Assembly: GCA_018057705.1 (NCBI GenBank)
Contig: JAGPDF010000003.1
Location: 1-44,307, forward strand
Direction: 5' to 3'
Origin: Thermoanaerobaculia bacterium
GTDB lineage: Bacteria > Acidobacteriota > Thermoanaerobaculia > Multivoradales > JAGPDF01
Length of the DNA stretch: 44,307 nucleotides
Each line of letters starts with the position of its first letter. Position 1 is the first letter of the stretch. Of this stretch, positions 34,535 to 41,815 are shown one piece after another. The position numbers and the translations under genes were made by a program. The notes beneath the pieces were generated by a model. The model was not told the DNA's origin and ran no database searches. It was given only the letters and a program-made list of their open reading frames with translations.

Positions 34535-34540
34535 ATTTTA
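34535..34540 (-). promoter_or_regulatory. -10 box TAAAAT driving the riboswitch-terC transcript
   Basis: TAAAAT on the minus strand, seven nucleotides ahead of the first P1 base of the riboswitch. No good -35 match is visible 16-18 nt upstream. Confidence 0.5.
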
Positions 34541-34922
34541 TCCGAACCTGGTCCGACGGCGCCCCGGGCGGGTGACGATCGCGTTACAGCCGGGCGGTCA
34601 GCTCGTCGGGGGCACGGGGGTCGAGGTGCAGGAGGTGCAGGAGCCATCCGATTTCCTCCGAGGAGCCATCCGATTCCCGAGAAAAGCGATTGGAGGCTCG
34701 AAGATGCCGCACTCTTCGACGGCGCCAGCTCCTGAGTATTGCGGTTTTGGACCATTAGGGCAGCCAATCGGGAGGTTTGGGCTGGCAGCGGCGTCTTGAA
34801 ACGCGACTCCGCGCTGAGTTTCCTCGCGGTCGGGCGCGAAGTGGCACCTGGAGGACGAGCTCTCCGCCGCGGAGGCCGTTTCGCCTCCATAACTTGGAGC
34901 TTGGCTGGATCTCCCGTCGTCG
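34541..34922. other. gene-free region downstream of the transposase, with short repeats
   Basis: No credible coding region. It holds AGGAGCCATCCGATT twice (34639-34653 and 34661-34675, 22-bp period), a GGTGCAGGA doublet just before them, and GGAGGCTCGAAGATGCCG (34692-34709). The last is nearly repeated (one base shorter) on the other side of the transposase at 35895-35911. The shared word suggests this region belongs to the RAYT element. Boundaries are not defined. Confidence 0.5.
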
Positions 34923-35855
34923 CTAACCGCCTCGGGCGGCGGCTCGGACCGGGAGCGGCGGGGGAAAGGCACCGGCGGGGAACTCGACGTCCATTGCGCC
35001 CTCCCGCAGCCGGCGGGCGGCGTAGCGGTAGGCGTCCAGGAAGGCGAAGTAGGCCGTGCGGAGACCGCGACGAACCCCCGGAGCCACGGCATGCACCAGC
35101 GGCGCTGGGCCCTTCTTCATTCGGTTGGGCTCGTGATGAGGGTCCTGCCGGCAGACGGCCTCCGGTCCGAGCGGCGGGATCCCGGTTTCCTCCTGCCGCA
35201 GCTGGGCGTCGGCTTCGATCTCCGCGATCAGTTCCCGGACTCGCGCTCGGTACTCCTCCGGCGCGAGCTCCTGCCAGCAGGGAAGCGGCGCCAGGCTGAG
35301 CTCCTCGCGCTCGAGGAAGTCCTGCGGATCGAGCGGCAGACTCTTGCGCTGCGCCCTGGACTCGGTCGTCCGGTCGCGCCAGTGACCGGAGACGGCCGTC
35401 CCATCGGCCAGGGCGCGGGCGCAGTGGACTCCGGGCCAGTCGTAGGGCGAGGCGACGAGCCCCTCCTTGACGCCCTGCGCCAGGACGTACTGGAGCCGGC
35501 CCACCTGGGCCGCTTCTTCCTCGGAGACGATGACCGCATGGTAGCGCTGGCCCCAGAACTTCTCCCGCCAGCGCGCGAGGCGCCCGGCCTCGCGGGCGAG
35601 ATTCGAGTTCAGGTAGTTCATGAACTCGGCGAGCTGCTGGGCGTCGGCGACCCTGACGAGCAGGTGGTAGTGGTTGGAGAGGAAGGCGAAGGCGTGGACC
35701 AGGAGCTCAGCGAGGCGCGCTGCGCGGGCCAGGACGCCCAGCGTAACGTCGTTCAGGCCCGGCGAGGGACGCAGGAGCAGGCGACCCTGGATCGTCCGGC
35801 AGGTGATCTCGACCAGGGCCCCTCCGGGAGGTATGTACCGTAATCTGCGTGACAC
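34923..35855 (-). CDS. REP-associated Y1 tyrosine transposase (RAYT, IS200-like HUH)
   Basis: About 310 residues from a GTG. RLRYIPPGGALVEITCRTIQGR at the N-terminus is the RAYT opening. The HUH motif is NHYHLLVR (H62, H64) and the probable nucleophile tyrosine is in FMNYLNSNLAR (Y81). The C-terminal half is a longer, charged extension. A TTG further upstream would start inside a terminator hairpin, so the GTG at 35853-35855 is preferred. RAYTs act on short palindromic REPs, usually as domesticated single copies. There are no terminal inverted repeats. The surrounding hairpin and direct repeats are the likely cognate DNA. Confidence 0.85.
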   Translation of the reverse strand: MSRRLRYIPPGGALVEITCRTIQGRLLLRPSPGLNDVTLGVLARAARLAELLVHAFAFLSNHYHLLVRVADAQQLAEFMNYLNSNLAREAGRLARWREKFWGQRYHAVIVSEEEAAQVGRLQYVLAQGVKEGLVASPYDWPGVHCARALADGTAVSGHWRDRTTESRAQRKSLPLDPQDFLEREELSLAPLPCWQELAPEEYRARVRELIAEIEADAQLRQEETGIPPLGPEAVCRQDPHHEPNRMKKGPAPLVHAVAPGVRRGLRTAYFAFLDAYRYAARRLREGAMDVEFPAGAFPPPLPVRAAARGG

Positions 35856-35870
35856 TGAAAGGAAAGACGT

Positions 35871-35899
35871 AAAAACCTCCGACAATCTGGCGTCGGAGG
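35871..35899 (-). terminator. intrinsic terminator downstream of the mqnC-cytochrome c operon
   Basis: CCTCCGAC and GTCGGAGG form an 8-bp perfect stem with an 8-nt loop (35876-35899), followed on the minus strand by five T (35875-35871). It ends transcripts from the cytochrome c side before the transposase start. The reverse orientation has no T run. Confidence 0.8.
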
Positions 35900-35911
35900 C
35901 TCGAGATGCCG

Positions 35912-35963
35912 GTTTGGAAAATCGGGTGGCACCTCAAGAGTTTGGAAAATCGGGTGGCACCTC
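35912..35963 (+). repeat. 24-bp direct repeat in tandem (28-bp period)
   Basis: A 24-nt unit beginning GTTTGGAAAATCGGGTGG is present exactly twice (35912-35935 and 35940-35963), separated by AAGA. It lies between the RAYT start and a palindrome, and is a good candidate for part of the element recognised by the transposase. Confidence 0.7.
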
Positions 35964-35977
35964 GAGGCCTCAAGAGA

Positions 35978-35995
35978 GCGGGGCTCACACCCCGC
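35978..35995. repeat. REP-like palindrome next to the RAYT gene
   Basis: GCGGGG and CCCCGC form a perfect 6-bp stem around CTCACA. On the minus strand the palindrome follows GTAGCCGACCGGCAC. REPs of RAYTs are commonly a GTAG-type tetranucleotide followed by a hairpin, so this is a plausible cognate REP. Only one copy is visible in the window. Confidence 0.5.
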
Positions 35996-35997
35996 GT

Positions 35998-36023
35998 GCC
36001 GGTCGGCTACTCCCCACGCTGCG
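35998..36023 (-). repeat. 26-nt direct repeat, copy 2 (orphan riboswitch 5' fragment)
   Basis: Matches 34504-34529 in the same orientation, including GGGGAGTAGCCGACCGGC. The middle and 3' riboswitch blocks are absent here, no -10 box precedes it, and the following sequence is the palindrome and tandem repeat. It cannot fold as a manganese aptamer on its own. Confidence 0.75.
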
Positions 36024-36050
36024 AGCGAACTCTCTGGCAGCCGGAAGGTC

Positions 36051-36944
36051 TCAGCTTGATCCCGCGGCCACGGTCGAAGCCCGCGCCGGCTGCGCCGCGA
36101 GAAAGCGCCAGAGAGCGCGCTGCTCGTCCTCGTGCATCGAGCGCAGCATGCCCCAGGGCATCTCTTCGTGCTCTCGCCCGTCCACCATCTGGAGGAAAAT
36201 CTCCTCGTCCCATTCTTTGAGCGGGCCGCCTGGCGTGAGGTTCCCGGCCAGGTACTTCTTGGGTCCCGGCGTCAGTTGGCCGGAGAGATCGGCGCCGTGG
36301 CAGTTGCGGCAGCCGAAAGTGCGCGCGATGTACTCGCCGTTCTCCGCCGTCGCACCCGGGGGCGGCTGCGCCGGCCGTGCCGCCTGGTGATCCATATAAA
36401 GGAACGGGACCATGCTGTCGAGCTTCCCGGCGCCGAGGAGAGCCTTGGCGAGCACGCTCGGACGCGGCGCCGGCCAGTCGCGGTCGACCGGCGGCAGCGA
36501 CTTGAGATAGGCGACGAGGTCGCCGGTGTCGTTGTCGCTCAGGAAGTAGAAGACCTCGGACGGCATGACGATCAGCGCCCGGCCCTGCGCATTGACGCCA
36601 TGGCGGATGGCGCGCACCCAGGTGGCGTCGTCGGCATAGCTGCTCCCGAGCCCGCCCCGGCCCCGCGTCAGGTTGGGCCCGTTCACGACCATGAACGAGG
36701 CGTCGTCGATGAATTTCTTGCCGCCCAGGTCGTCGCCGTGGCAGAAAACGCAGCGGGTACGGGCAAGATGGGCGCCGCGCTCGATCGCCGCCGGATCGCT
36801 CGGAACGGCGACGGTCTCGACGGCGACCGTGCGCGTCGCCGAGAGCTTGCGCCCGCCGAGAAAGACCAGGACGGCGACCAGGACGACAAGAGCGCCCGCG
36901 ACGGTGGCGAGCGAAATACCTATCCACTTCAGGAACTTGCGCAT
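36051..36944 (-). CDS. membrane-anchored dihaem cytochrome c
   Basis: 297 residues. An N-terminal anchor (about 8-30) leaves the rest in the periplasm. Two haem c sites are seen: CVFCH (65-69) and CRNCH (212-216), each followed by a methionine-containing region as in class I cytochromes (for example IVMPSEVFYFLSDNDTGDLVAYLKSLP for the first domain and EEMPWGMLRSM for the second). The architecture resembles the dihaem c-type subunits of alcohol or sugar dehydrogenases. It starts 36 bp after mqnC ends, and the two probably form a small respiratory operon ended by the terminator at 35871-35899. Confidence 0.87.
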   Translation of the reverse strand: MRKFLKWIGISLATVAGALVVLVAVLVFLGGRKLSATRTVAVETVAVPSDPAAIERGAHLARTRCVFCHGDDLGGKKFIDDASFMVVNGPNLTRGRGGLGSSYADDATWVRAIRHGVNAQGRALIVMPSEVFYFLSDNDTGDLVAYLKSLPPVDRDWPAPRPSVLAKALLGAGKLDSMVPFLYMDHQAARPAQPPPGATAENGEYIARTFGCRNCHGADLSGQLTPGPKKYLAGNLTPGGPLKEWDEEIFLQMVDGREHEEMPWGMLRSMHEDEQRALWRFLAAQPARASTVAAGSS

Positions 36945-36980
36945 CGATCCCCCCGGAAAGTGCGACGAGATTGCAAGTGC

Positions 36981-38165
36981 TCAGCCGACGACGGCGAGCG
37001 GCGAAGCCAGCGGGCGATTCTCAGGCGTGAGGGCGTGCCGATATTGGCGCGCCAACGCCGCAGTCTCCTCCCGGGTGACGAAGCGTTCGTAGAGATTCGT
37101 CCGCTGCTTCGGCTCGAAGCCGGCGGCGCGAATGAGGTGCTCCATCTCGTCCTGGGTCATCTTGTGATGCGTACCCGCCGCCGAGACGACGTTCTCCTCG
37201 ATCATGATCGAGCCCATGTCGTCGGCGCCGAAGGCGAGGCCGGCCTGGCCGATCTTCTTCCCCTGGGTGACCCAGGAGGACTGCAGGTGCTGGACGTTGT
37301 CCATGAAGAGACGCGAGACGGCGAGCGTCTTCAGATACTCGTCGGCGTAGACCTCGGGGATCCCCTGCAGGTCGGTGTGCTCGTCCTGGTAGGTCCACGA
37401 GATGAAGGCGGTGAAACCACCGGTCTCGTCCTGCAGGTCGCGAATGCGCTGGAAATGCTCGACACGGGCCGCGAGCTCCTCGCCCATGCCGTACATCATG
37501 GTGGCGGTGGTCCGCATGCCGTGGCGGTGCGCCTGGCGCATGATGTCGATCCACTCCTCCGGCGACGCCTTGGGGTAGGCAAGGACCTCTTTGCGGATGC
37601 TGTCGGAGAGGATCTCGGCGCCGCCGCCCGGAATCGACATCAGGCCGGCCTCCTTGAGCACGCCGATGACGTCGAAGAACGACATCCGTTCCTTCTTCGC
37701 GATGAACTTGATCTCCGGCGGCGAGAAGCAGTGGCGGTGGATCGCCGGATAGGTGTCGCGCAGGAAGTGCAGCAGGTCGACGTAGTAGGAGAGCGGCAGG
37801 TCGGGGTTCACGCCGCCCTGCATCAGGACGCCCGTGCCGTTCAAGGCCAGCGTCTCCTCGATCTTCCGCCCGATCTCCTCTTTCGGGAGGAGATACCCCT
37901 CGGGGTCGCCCGGCGCGCGGTAGAACGCGCAGAACCGGCACTTGTAGACGCAAACGTTGGTGTAGTTGATGTTGCGGTCGACGTTGTAGGTCGCGACGGC
38001 GGGGTCGTTGTGGCGGTCGCGGACCTCGTGCGCCGCCGCCCCCAGAGTCAGCAGATCGCCGTCGAGGAGGAGCCGGTGGGCGTCCCCCGCCGAGATCCGC
38101 CGTCCGGTCAGGGCATCTTCGAGAATCTCGGGCACGGCACGGGAGGAGGGGGCGAAGTCGCTCAT
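36981..38165 (-). CDS. mqnC: cyclic dehypoxanthine futalosine synthase (radical SAM), menaquinone synthesis
   Basis: 394 residues. RNINYTNVCVYKCRFCAFYR carries the radical-SAM CX3CX2C cluster site (C72, C76, C79). The NINYTN context with CAFYR is typical of MqnC rather than MqnE (which has a different lead-in). QGGVNPDLPLSYYVDLL, CFSPPEIKFIAKKE and GGGAEILSDSIR also match MqnC. The enzyme cyclises dehypoxanthine futalosine in the futalosine pathway. Other mqn genes are not in the window. The chosen ATG is 7 nt downstream of TAGAAT, fitting a leaderless transcript. A start 15 codons earlier would begin inside the paralog's terminator region. Confidence 0.9.
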   Translation of the reverse strand: MSDFAPSSRAVPEILEDALTGRRISAGDAHRLLLDGDLLTLGAAAHEVRDRHNDPAVATYNVDRNINYTNVCVYKCRFCAFYRAPGDPEGYLLPKEEIGRKIEETLALNGTGVLMQGGVNPDLPLSYYVDLLHFLRDTYPAIHRHCFSPPEIKFIAKKERMSFFDVIGVLKEAGLMSIPGGGAEILSDSIRKEVLAYPKASPEEWIDIMRQAHRHGMRTTATMMYGMGEELAARVEHFQRIRDLQDETGGFTAFISWTYQDEHTDLQGIPEVYADEYLKTLAVSRLFMDNVQHLQSSWVTQGKKIGQAGLAFGADDMGSIMIEENVVSAAGTHHKMTQDEMEHLIRAAGFEPKQRTNLYERFVTREETAALARQYRHALTPENRPLASPLAVVG

Positions 38166-38172
38166 CGCGCGA

Positions 38173-38178
38173 ATTCTA
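38173..38178 (-). promoter_or_regulatory. -10 box TAGAAT for mqnC
   Basis: TAGAAT on the minus strand (five of six bases of the sigma-70 consensus) ends 7 nt before the mqnC ATG, directly after the T run of the preceding gene's terminator. This supports an independent, leaderless mqnC transcript. Confidence 0.55.
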
Positions 38179-38192
38179 CCAGCGCCCGGGAG

Positions 38193-38230
38193 AAAAAAAG
38201 GGCCCGCCACCCCTCTGGGGGTAGCGGGCC
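38193..38230 (-). terminator. intrinsic terminator of the first secreted paralog
   Basis: GGCCCGC and GCGGGCC arms with an inner ACCCCC/GGGGTGG-type pairing form a strong hairpin (38201-38230). On the minus strand it is followed by seven T (38199-38193). Confidence 0.88.
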
Positions 38231-38262
38231 TGGGGGACCGGCCGGAGTTCCCGGCGCAGGGT

Positions 38263-39108
38263 TCAGGGACAGGTCGCGAAGGCGTCGGAATCGGTTCGCG
38301 CGATGTTCGAAGTCGAACCGATGGTGTTGGTGTAGGTCACGATTTCGTCGGCGAACGTGTCTTCGACCCGGATCGTGAAGGCCACATTCGTGGTCGCGGC
38401 GTAGTAGACCCAGTAGCGGTCGTTGACGACGCAGCCGTCGACCATCTTGATCAGGAGCTCGAAGTTCGCCGGCTGGAAGAACCAGAAGATCGCGGAATCG
38501 GTCGAGGCGAGCGGCACCGCTTTGCCCACGAACGGCACTTGAGCGAAGTTCTCGCCCGTCACCGAGATGCGGAAACGACCGCCCAAGACCTCGGCGACCC
38601 GGCCGTCGAAGTTCCCGGCGCCGAAGTCGCCGTCACCCGCCAGGATGCGCGCGGCCGGCGCGTCGCAGACGACCTGGTTCGAGAAGGTGCCGATCTCGGT
38701 GCCATCGAAGCCGGCCGTCACGAGATAGTAGTTGTCGGCGAACTGGAGCGGCAACGCGTCGAGGCGCGACTGTCCGGCGCCGAAGTCCGGGCCGTCGTCA
38801 TCTTCCGCGATCAGGTTCTGAAGCGGGTTCTCCGGGTCGAAGCCGTCGCGATAGAGGAACACCCAGCCGTCGAAGCCCTCCTCCTGGATGCTCATGATGA
38901 AGCAGGCGGAGTTGTCGCTCGGGAAGAACGGCTGCACGGAGTAGCGCACGATCTGGCCGCTCAGGGTGCCGAGGCTCGCGGGGCGATTGAACGTCGGCTG
39001 CCCCTTGGTGGTGCCATAGAAGGTGGTCGCGGCGGCGGCATGAACCGCGGCGGTGGTTCCCGCCAGGAGCAGGAAGGTCGCAAGGAAGTGACGTACGGTG
39101 CTTTTCAT
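38263..39108 (-). CDS. secreted protein of unknown function, paralog A
   Basis: 281 residues with a signal peptide (about 1-26, ending AAAA). The mature protein begins TTFYGTTKGQPTFNRPASL and contains RYSVQPFFP, a DDDGPDFGAGQSR acidic loop, a FADNYYLVTAG strand and a LLIKMVDGCVVNDRYWVYYAATTNV core. It ends DSDAFATCP. Four cysteines could form two disulphides. The core is the same style as a domain often seen alone in secreted proteins of this kind, but I cannot name it. A close relative lies immediately upstream on the same strand. Each has its own terminator, so they are separately transcribed duplicates. Confidence 0.82.
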   Translation of the reverse strand: MKSTVRHFLATFLLLAGTTAAVHAAAATTFYGTTKGQPTFNRPASLGTLSGQIVRYSVQPFFPSDNSACFIMSIQEEGFDGWVFLYRDGFDPENPLQNLIAEDDDGPDFGAGQSRLDALPLQFADNYYLVTAGFDGTEIGTFSNQVVCDAPAARILAGDGDFGAGNFDGRVAEVLGGRFRISVTGENFAQVPFVGKAVPLASTDSAIFWFFQPANFELLIKMVDGCVVNDRYWVYYAATTNVAFTIRVEDTFADEIVTYTNTIGSTSNIARTDSDAFATCP

Positions 39109-39542
39109 AGTGAGGCCCTCGGCTCGCCAGTGCCCGGAGTCTCCGGAATATCTGGAGAAGCCGGATCGAAGAGGCGGGGCCTTGGGCGAGCAATCGAAGT
39201 CCCCGCTTCACGCGGCGCGCGTGGCTCGTCGCAGAGCCCACGCTCACCGCACGAAGCGGCCCACTGCAATGGAGGTGCCGGGATGAACGCGGCGCCCGGA
39301 TGCTCCGCGCTCTCGCCTCCTGCCGGGCAAGAACTCGAGAACCGCCTCGCGCTGCCGCCCTGGGGGGGATGCGATTGCCGCGCCCCGCCATGCGGTTTCT
39401 GCAAAGGTCACCACCGCGCGCGTTCCTGTCGCCATTCCCTGGCGGTCCATGCGTCCGGAGCGCCATGCCCGCTAGAAGAAGGGCCCGCTCCCCCAAGGAG
39501 GGGCGGGCCCAGATACGGACTCTGAACGGAATGTGCCAGACG
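39109..39542. other. 434-bp gene-free region between the two secreted paralogs
   Basis: It carries the 5' leader of paralog A. CCCTCGGCTCGCC (+ strand, 39116-39128) is repeated at the same place before paralog B (40400-40412), and TATTCC upstream is a weak -10 candidate. The terminator of paralog B lies at the other end. The middle part is GC-rich with no credible reading frame, RNA gene or repeat. Confidence 0.6.
39474..39510 (-). terminator. terminator-like hairpin after paralog B
   Basis: GGGCCCGC and GCGGGCCC arms with an inner CCCC/GGGG pairing (39481-39510) are followed on the minus strand by TTCTTCT. The T run is interrupted, so it is weaker than the paralog A terminator but similar in design and arm sequence. 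Confidence 0.65.
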
Positions 39543-40391
39543 TCAGATGCAGGTTGCGAAAGCGTCCGAGTCGGCGATGGAAGTCGCGAACTGGGTTCCC
39601 AGAGGATTGTGGTAGTAGATCGCGGGCGATCCGTCGAAGGTGTCGTCCACGTAGAGGTAGAAATCGACGTTGGTCGTAGCGGCGTAGAAGACCCAGTAGC
39701 GGTTGTTGAGGGCGCAGCCGTTCACGATCTTGACCAGGAGCTCGAAGTTCGCCGGCTGGAAGAAGTAGAAGACCGCCGAGTCGGTCGAGGCCAGCGGAGC
39801 GGTCCTGCCGATGAACGGCGTGCCCGCAAAGTTGTTGCCCGTCACCCACACCTTGAAACGGCCGCCGAGCAACTCGGCGATCCGGCCGTCATAGTCGCTG
39901 GGCTGGTTGGTCCCGAAAACGCCATCTCCCACGACGACGCGCGTCGCCGGCGCCTCGCAGGCGACCATGTTCGAGAACGTCCCTGAGGCCAGGCTGTTAT
40001 AGCTCGCGGTCACCAGGTAGTAGTTGTCGGCGAAGAGCAACGCCCGCGTGTCGATTCGCGATTCCCCGATATCGAACTCCGGACCATCGTCGTCATACGC
40101 AATCAAGTTGGTGAGCGGGCTGGCCGGGTTGAAGCCGTTGCGGTAGAGGTAGATGATGCCGTCGTAGCCGCTCTCCTGAATGCTCTGGATGAAGCAATCG
40201 GCGTTGACGTTGGGGAAGAACGGCTGCACCGAATAGCGCGCCGAAACACCGCTCAGGGTGGAGAGGTTCGCAGGGCGGTTGAACGTCGGCCCCCCCTGGG
40301 TCGAGCCATAGAAGGTCGTCGCGGCCTCGCCGTAGGCGACCGCCGAGAGGACGAAGGCACACAAGAAGAGGCGCGCAGCAGTTCGGATCAT
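39543..40391 (-). CDS. secreted protein of unknown function, paralog B
   Basis: 282 residues, signal peptide about 1-22. By eye well over half of the residues match paralog A throughout (TTFYGSTQGGPTFNRPANLSTLSG, RYSVQPFFP, DDDGPEFDIGESR, FADNYYLVTA, GRIAELLGGRFKVWVTGNNFAGTPFIGR, LASTDSAVF, FQPANFELLVKIVNGCALNNRYWVFYAATTNV) and both end SDAFATC plus one residue. The conserved acidic DDDGP loop suggests calcium binding. The cysteine pairs are conserved. The ATG was chosen because it begins the signal peptide. The open frame upstream has no signal-like start. Confidence 0.82.
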   Translation of the reverse strand: MIRTAARLFLCAFVLSAVAYGEAATTFYGSTQGGPTFNRPANLSTLSGVSARYSVQPFFPNVNADCFIQSIQESGYDGIIYLYRNGFNPASPLTNLIAYDDDGPEFDIGESRIDTRALLFADNYYLVTASYNSLASGTFSNMVACEAPATRVVVGDGVFGTNQPSDYDGRIAELLGGRFKVWVTGNNFAGTPFIGRTAPLASTDSAVFYFFQPANFELLVKIVNGCALNNRYWVFYAATTNVDFYLYVDDTFDGSPAIYYHNPLGTQFATSIADSDAFATCI

Positions 40392-40622
40392 GAGGTTCTC
40401 CCTCGGCTCGCCGCATGGATTAGGTACGAGACCGGGACCCAGGGCGAGCGGTTGCGGGTTCCCGACTCCGACTGACTGGAACGATGAAAGTAGGCTACCA
40501 CCTCGAGAAACGGGTTTGCCCGCCGGAAGGGGACAAACCGGCGACAATCTCCTCGTTGCGTGTCAGCAAACCTCGCACTCGGCGCCCTCGAGAGCACTCC
40601 TGGCACAGGCCGCGCGCTGGCG

Positions 40623-40628
40623 TAGACT
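40623..40628 (+). promoter_or_regulatory. -10 box TAGACT upstream of the sugar O-methyltransferase gene
   Basis: TAGACT ends 13 nt before the ATG at 40642. With a transcription start about 7 nt on, the leader would be some 7 nt long with no room for a Shine-Dalgarno sequence. Confidence 0.4.
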
Positions 40629-40641
40629 CCGGGATTCAACG

Positions 40642-41685
40642 ATGCCCATACCCGCCTTCCTCAAGCGCCGACTCGACGCTGCGCTCGCGCGGCGGGGGTT
40701 CGAGCGCATTGCGAGCCGGCTGGTCTACCCCTGGCAGCGGGCGCCGGTCGATCTGCCGAGCCACAGTGGAGCGCCCTTGCCGGCAGGGGCCGAAGAGGCG
40801 CTGCGCGCCGATCATCCGCGCCTGCAGGAGCTCACCCGGGCCTATCGCGAGCTCGACTCGCCGCTCGCCCGGGATCCGGTGTGGACGCCCGAGCTCCTCG
40901 CGACCGCCGACCTCCGGCAGTTCCGGGGCGACAACCCTTATGTCTTTCAGCTGCGCGGCCGGAACTTGAACGAGCTCGGCTATGCGGTGAGCTACTACTG
41001 CGCCGGGCGGATCGCCGAGGTCGAGCGTTTGCAGCTGCTCGATCGCCTCGAGGAGGATGGGCTCTTCGGCGTCCACACTTTCTCGATCGACGGCCGCCGG
41101 GTGTCGCGCGATCTGCTCGACTCTGCGCTCGAGCTCGCCTTCCTGGAGCGCCATCTGGGGATCTCGCACGGTCCCGTCCGGACGATCCTCGACATCGGCG
41201 CCGGCTACGGCCGTCTCGCCCACCGCGGGGTGACCGCCTTCCCGGAGACGACGCGCTGGCTCTGCGCCGACGCCATCCCGACCTCGACCTTCCTCTGCGA
41301 GTACTACCTCGGGTTTCGCGGCGTCGCGGGGCGGCCGGACTCTCCGGCCCGGGTCGTCCCGTTGCACGAGCTCGAACCGGCGATCGCGCCCGGGACGGTC
41401 GATATCGCGGTCAACATCCACAGCTTCTCCGAGTGCTCCCCCGCCGCGATCGACGCCTGGCTCGCCCTCCTCGCCGGCAAGCAGGTCGGGCACCTGATGA
41501 TCGTTCCCAACGCGATCGCCGGTGACGGCGTCACTATGCTGACCAATGCCGGCGTCGACTTCACCCGAATCGTCCTGCGGCACGGCTACCGGCACGTCGC
41601 GAGCGAGCCGAAGTACCCGGATCCGGTCGTCCAGGAGTACGGCGTCAGCCCGGCCGCCCACCTGCTCTTCCGGCTCGAAGACTGA
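40642..41685 (+). CDS. putative sugar O-methyltransferase
   Basis: 347 residues. RTILDIGAGYGRLAHR (180-195) is the SAM loop. The upstream half (WTPELLATADLRQFRGDNPYVFQLRG...YAVSYYCAGR) and the downstream VDIAVNIHSFSECSPAAIDAWL match the putative sugar O-methyltransferase family often found in envelope polysaccharide loci. The acceptor is unknown. It stands alone here, divergent from the secreted paralogs. The frame is open for 84 codons upstream without similarity, so the ATG at 40642 is preferred. Confidence 0.82.
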   Translation: MPIPAFLKRRLDAALARRGFERIASRLVYPWQRAPVDLPSHSGAPLPAGAEEALRADHPRLQELTRAYRELDSPLARDPVWTPELLATADLRQFRGDNPYVFQLRGRNLNELGYAVSYYCAGRIAEVERLQLLDRLEEDGLFGVHTFSIDGRRVSRDLLDSALELAFLERHLGISHGPVRTILDIGAGYGRLAHRGVTAFPETTRWLCADAIPTSTFLCEYYLGFRGVAGRPDSPARVVPLHELEPAIAPGTVDIAVNIHSFSECSPAAIDAWLALLAGKQVGHLMIVPNAIAGDGVTMLTNAGVDFTRIVLRHGYRHVASEPKYPDPVVQEYGVSPAAHLLFRLED

Positions 41686-41789
41686 TCTCAGCCCTCCGGA
41701 GGGAGTCCGGCGGATGGCTGGGGCAATCGGCAGGGTTCTCCCCTTCGGGCAGCGGAGAAACTACGCAGGCGGCGCCGCTCGCGGAGGGG

Positions 41790-41795
41790 TAAACT
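41790..41795 (+). promoter_or_regulatory. -10 box TAAACT upstream of the BON-LysM gene
   Basis: TAAACT lies 20 nt before the ATG. It leaves a short leader holding a strong ribosome binding site AAAGGAGAT (41803-41811). Confidence 0.45.
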
Positions 41796-41815
41796 GGCCG
41801 CGAAAGGAGATCCCC

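Noticed and set aside
35912-35963. Two 24-bp repeats considered as a minimal CRISPR
   Set aside because: The spacer is only four bases and no cas gene is present. They fit the RAYT-associated repeats better.
35880-36023. A second manganese riboswitch before the transposase
   Set aside because: Only the 5' block is present. The middle block and CGGCGAGACC are missing, and no -10 box precedes it.
34504-36023. Reading the 26-nt pair as an ordinary target-site duplication of an insertion sequence
   Set aside because: IS200-like Y1 transposases do not make target duplications, and no terminal inverted repeats flank the segment. The pair is reported only as an observation.
40601-40620. TGGCAC as a sigma-54 -24 element before the sugar O-methyltransferase
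   Set aside because: No TTGC follows at the required spacing. A TAGACT -10 box is the simpler reading.
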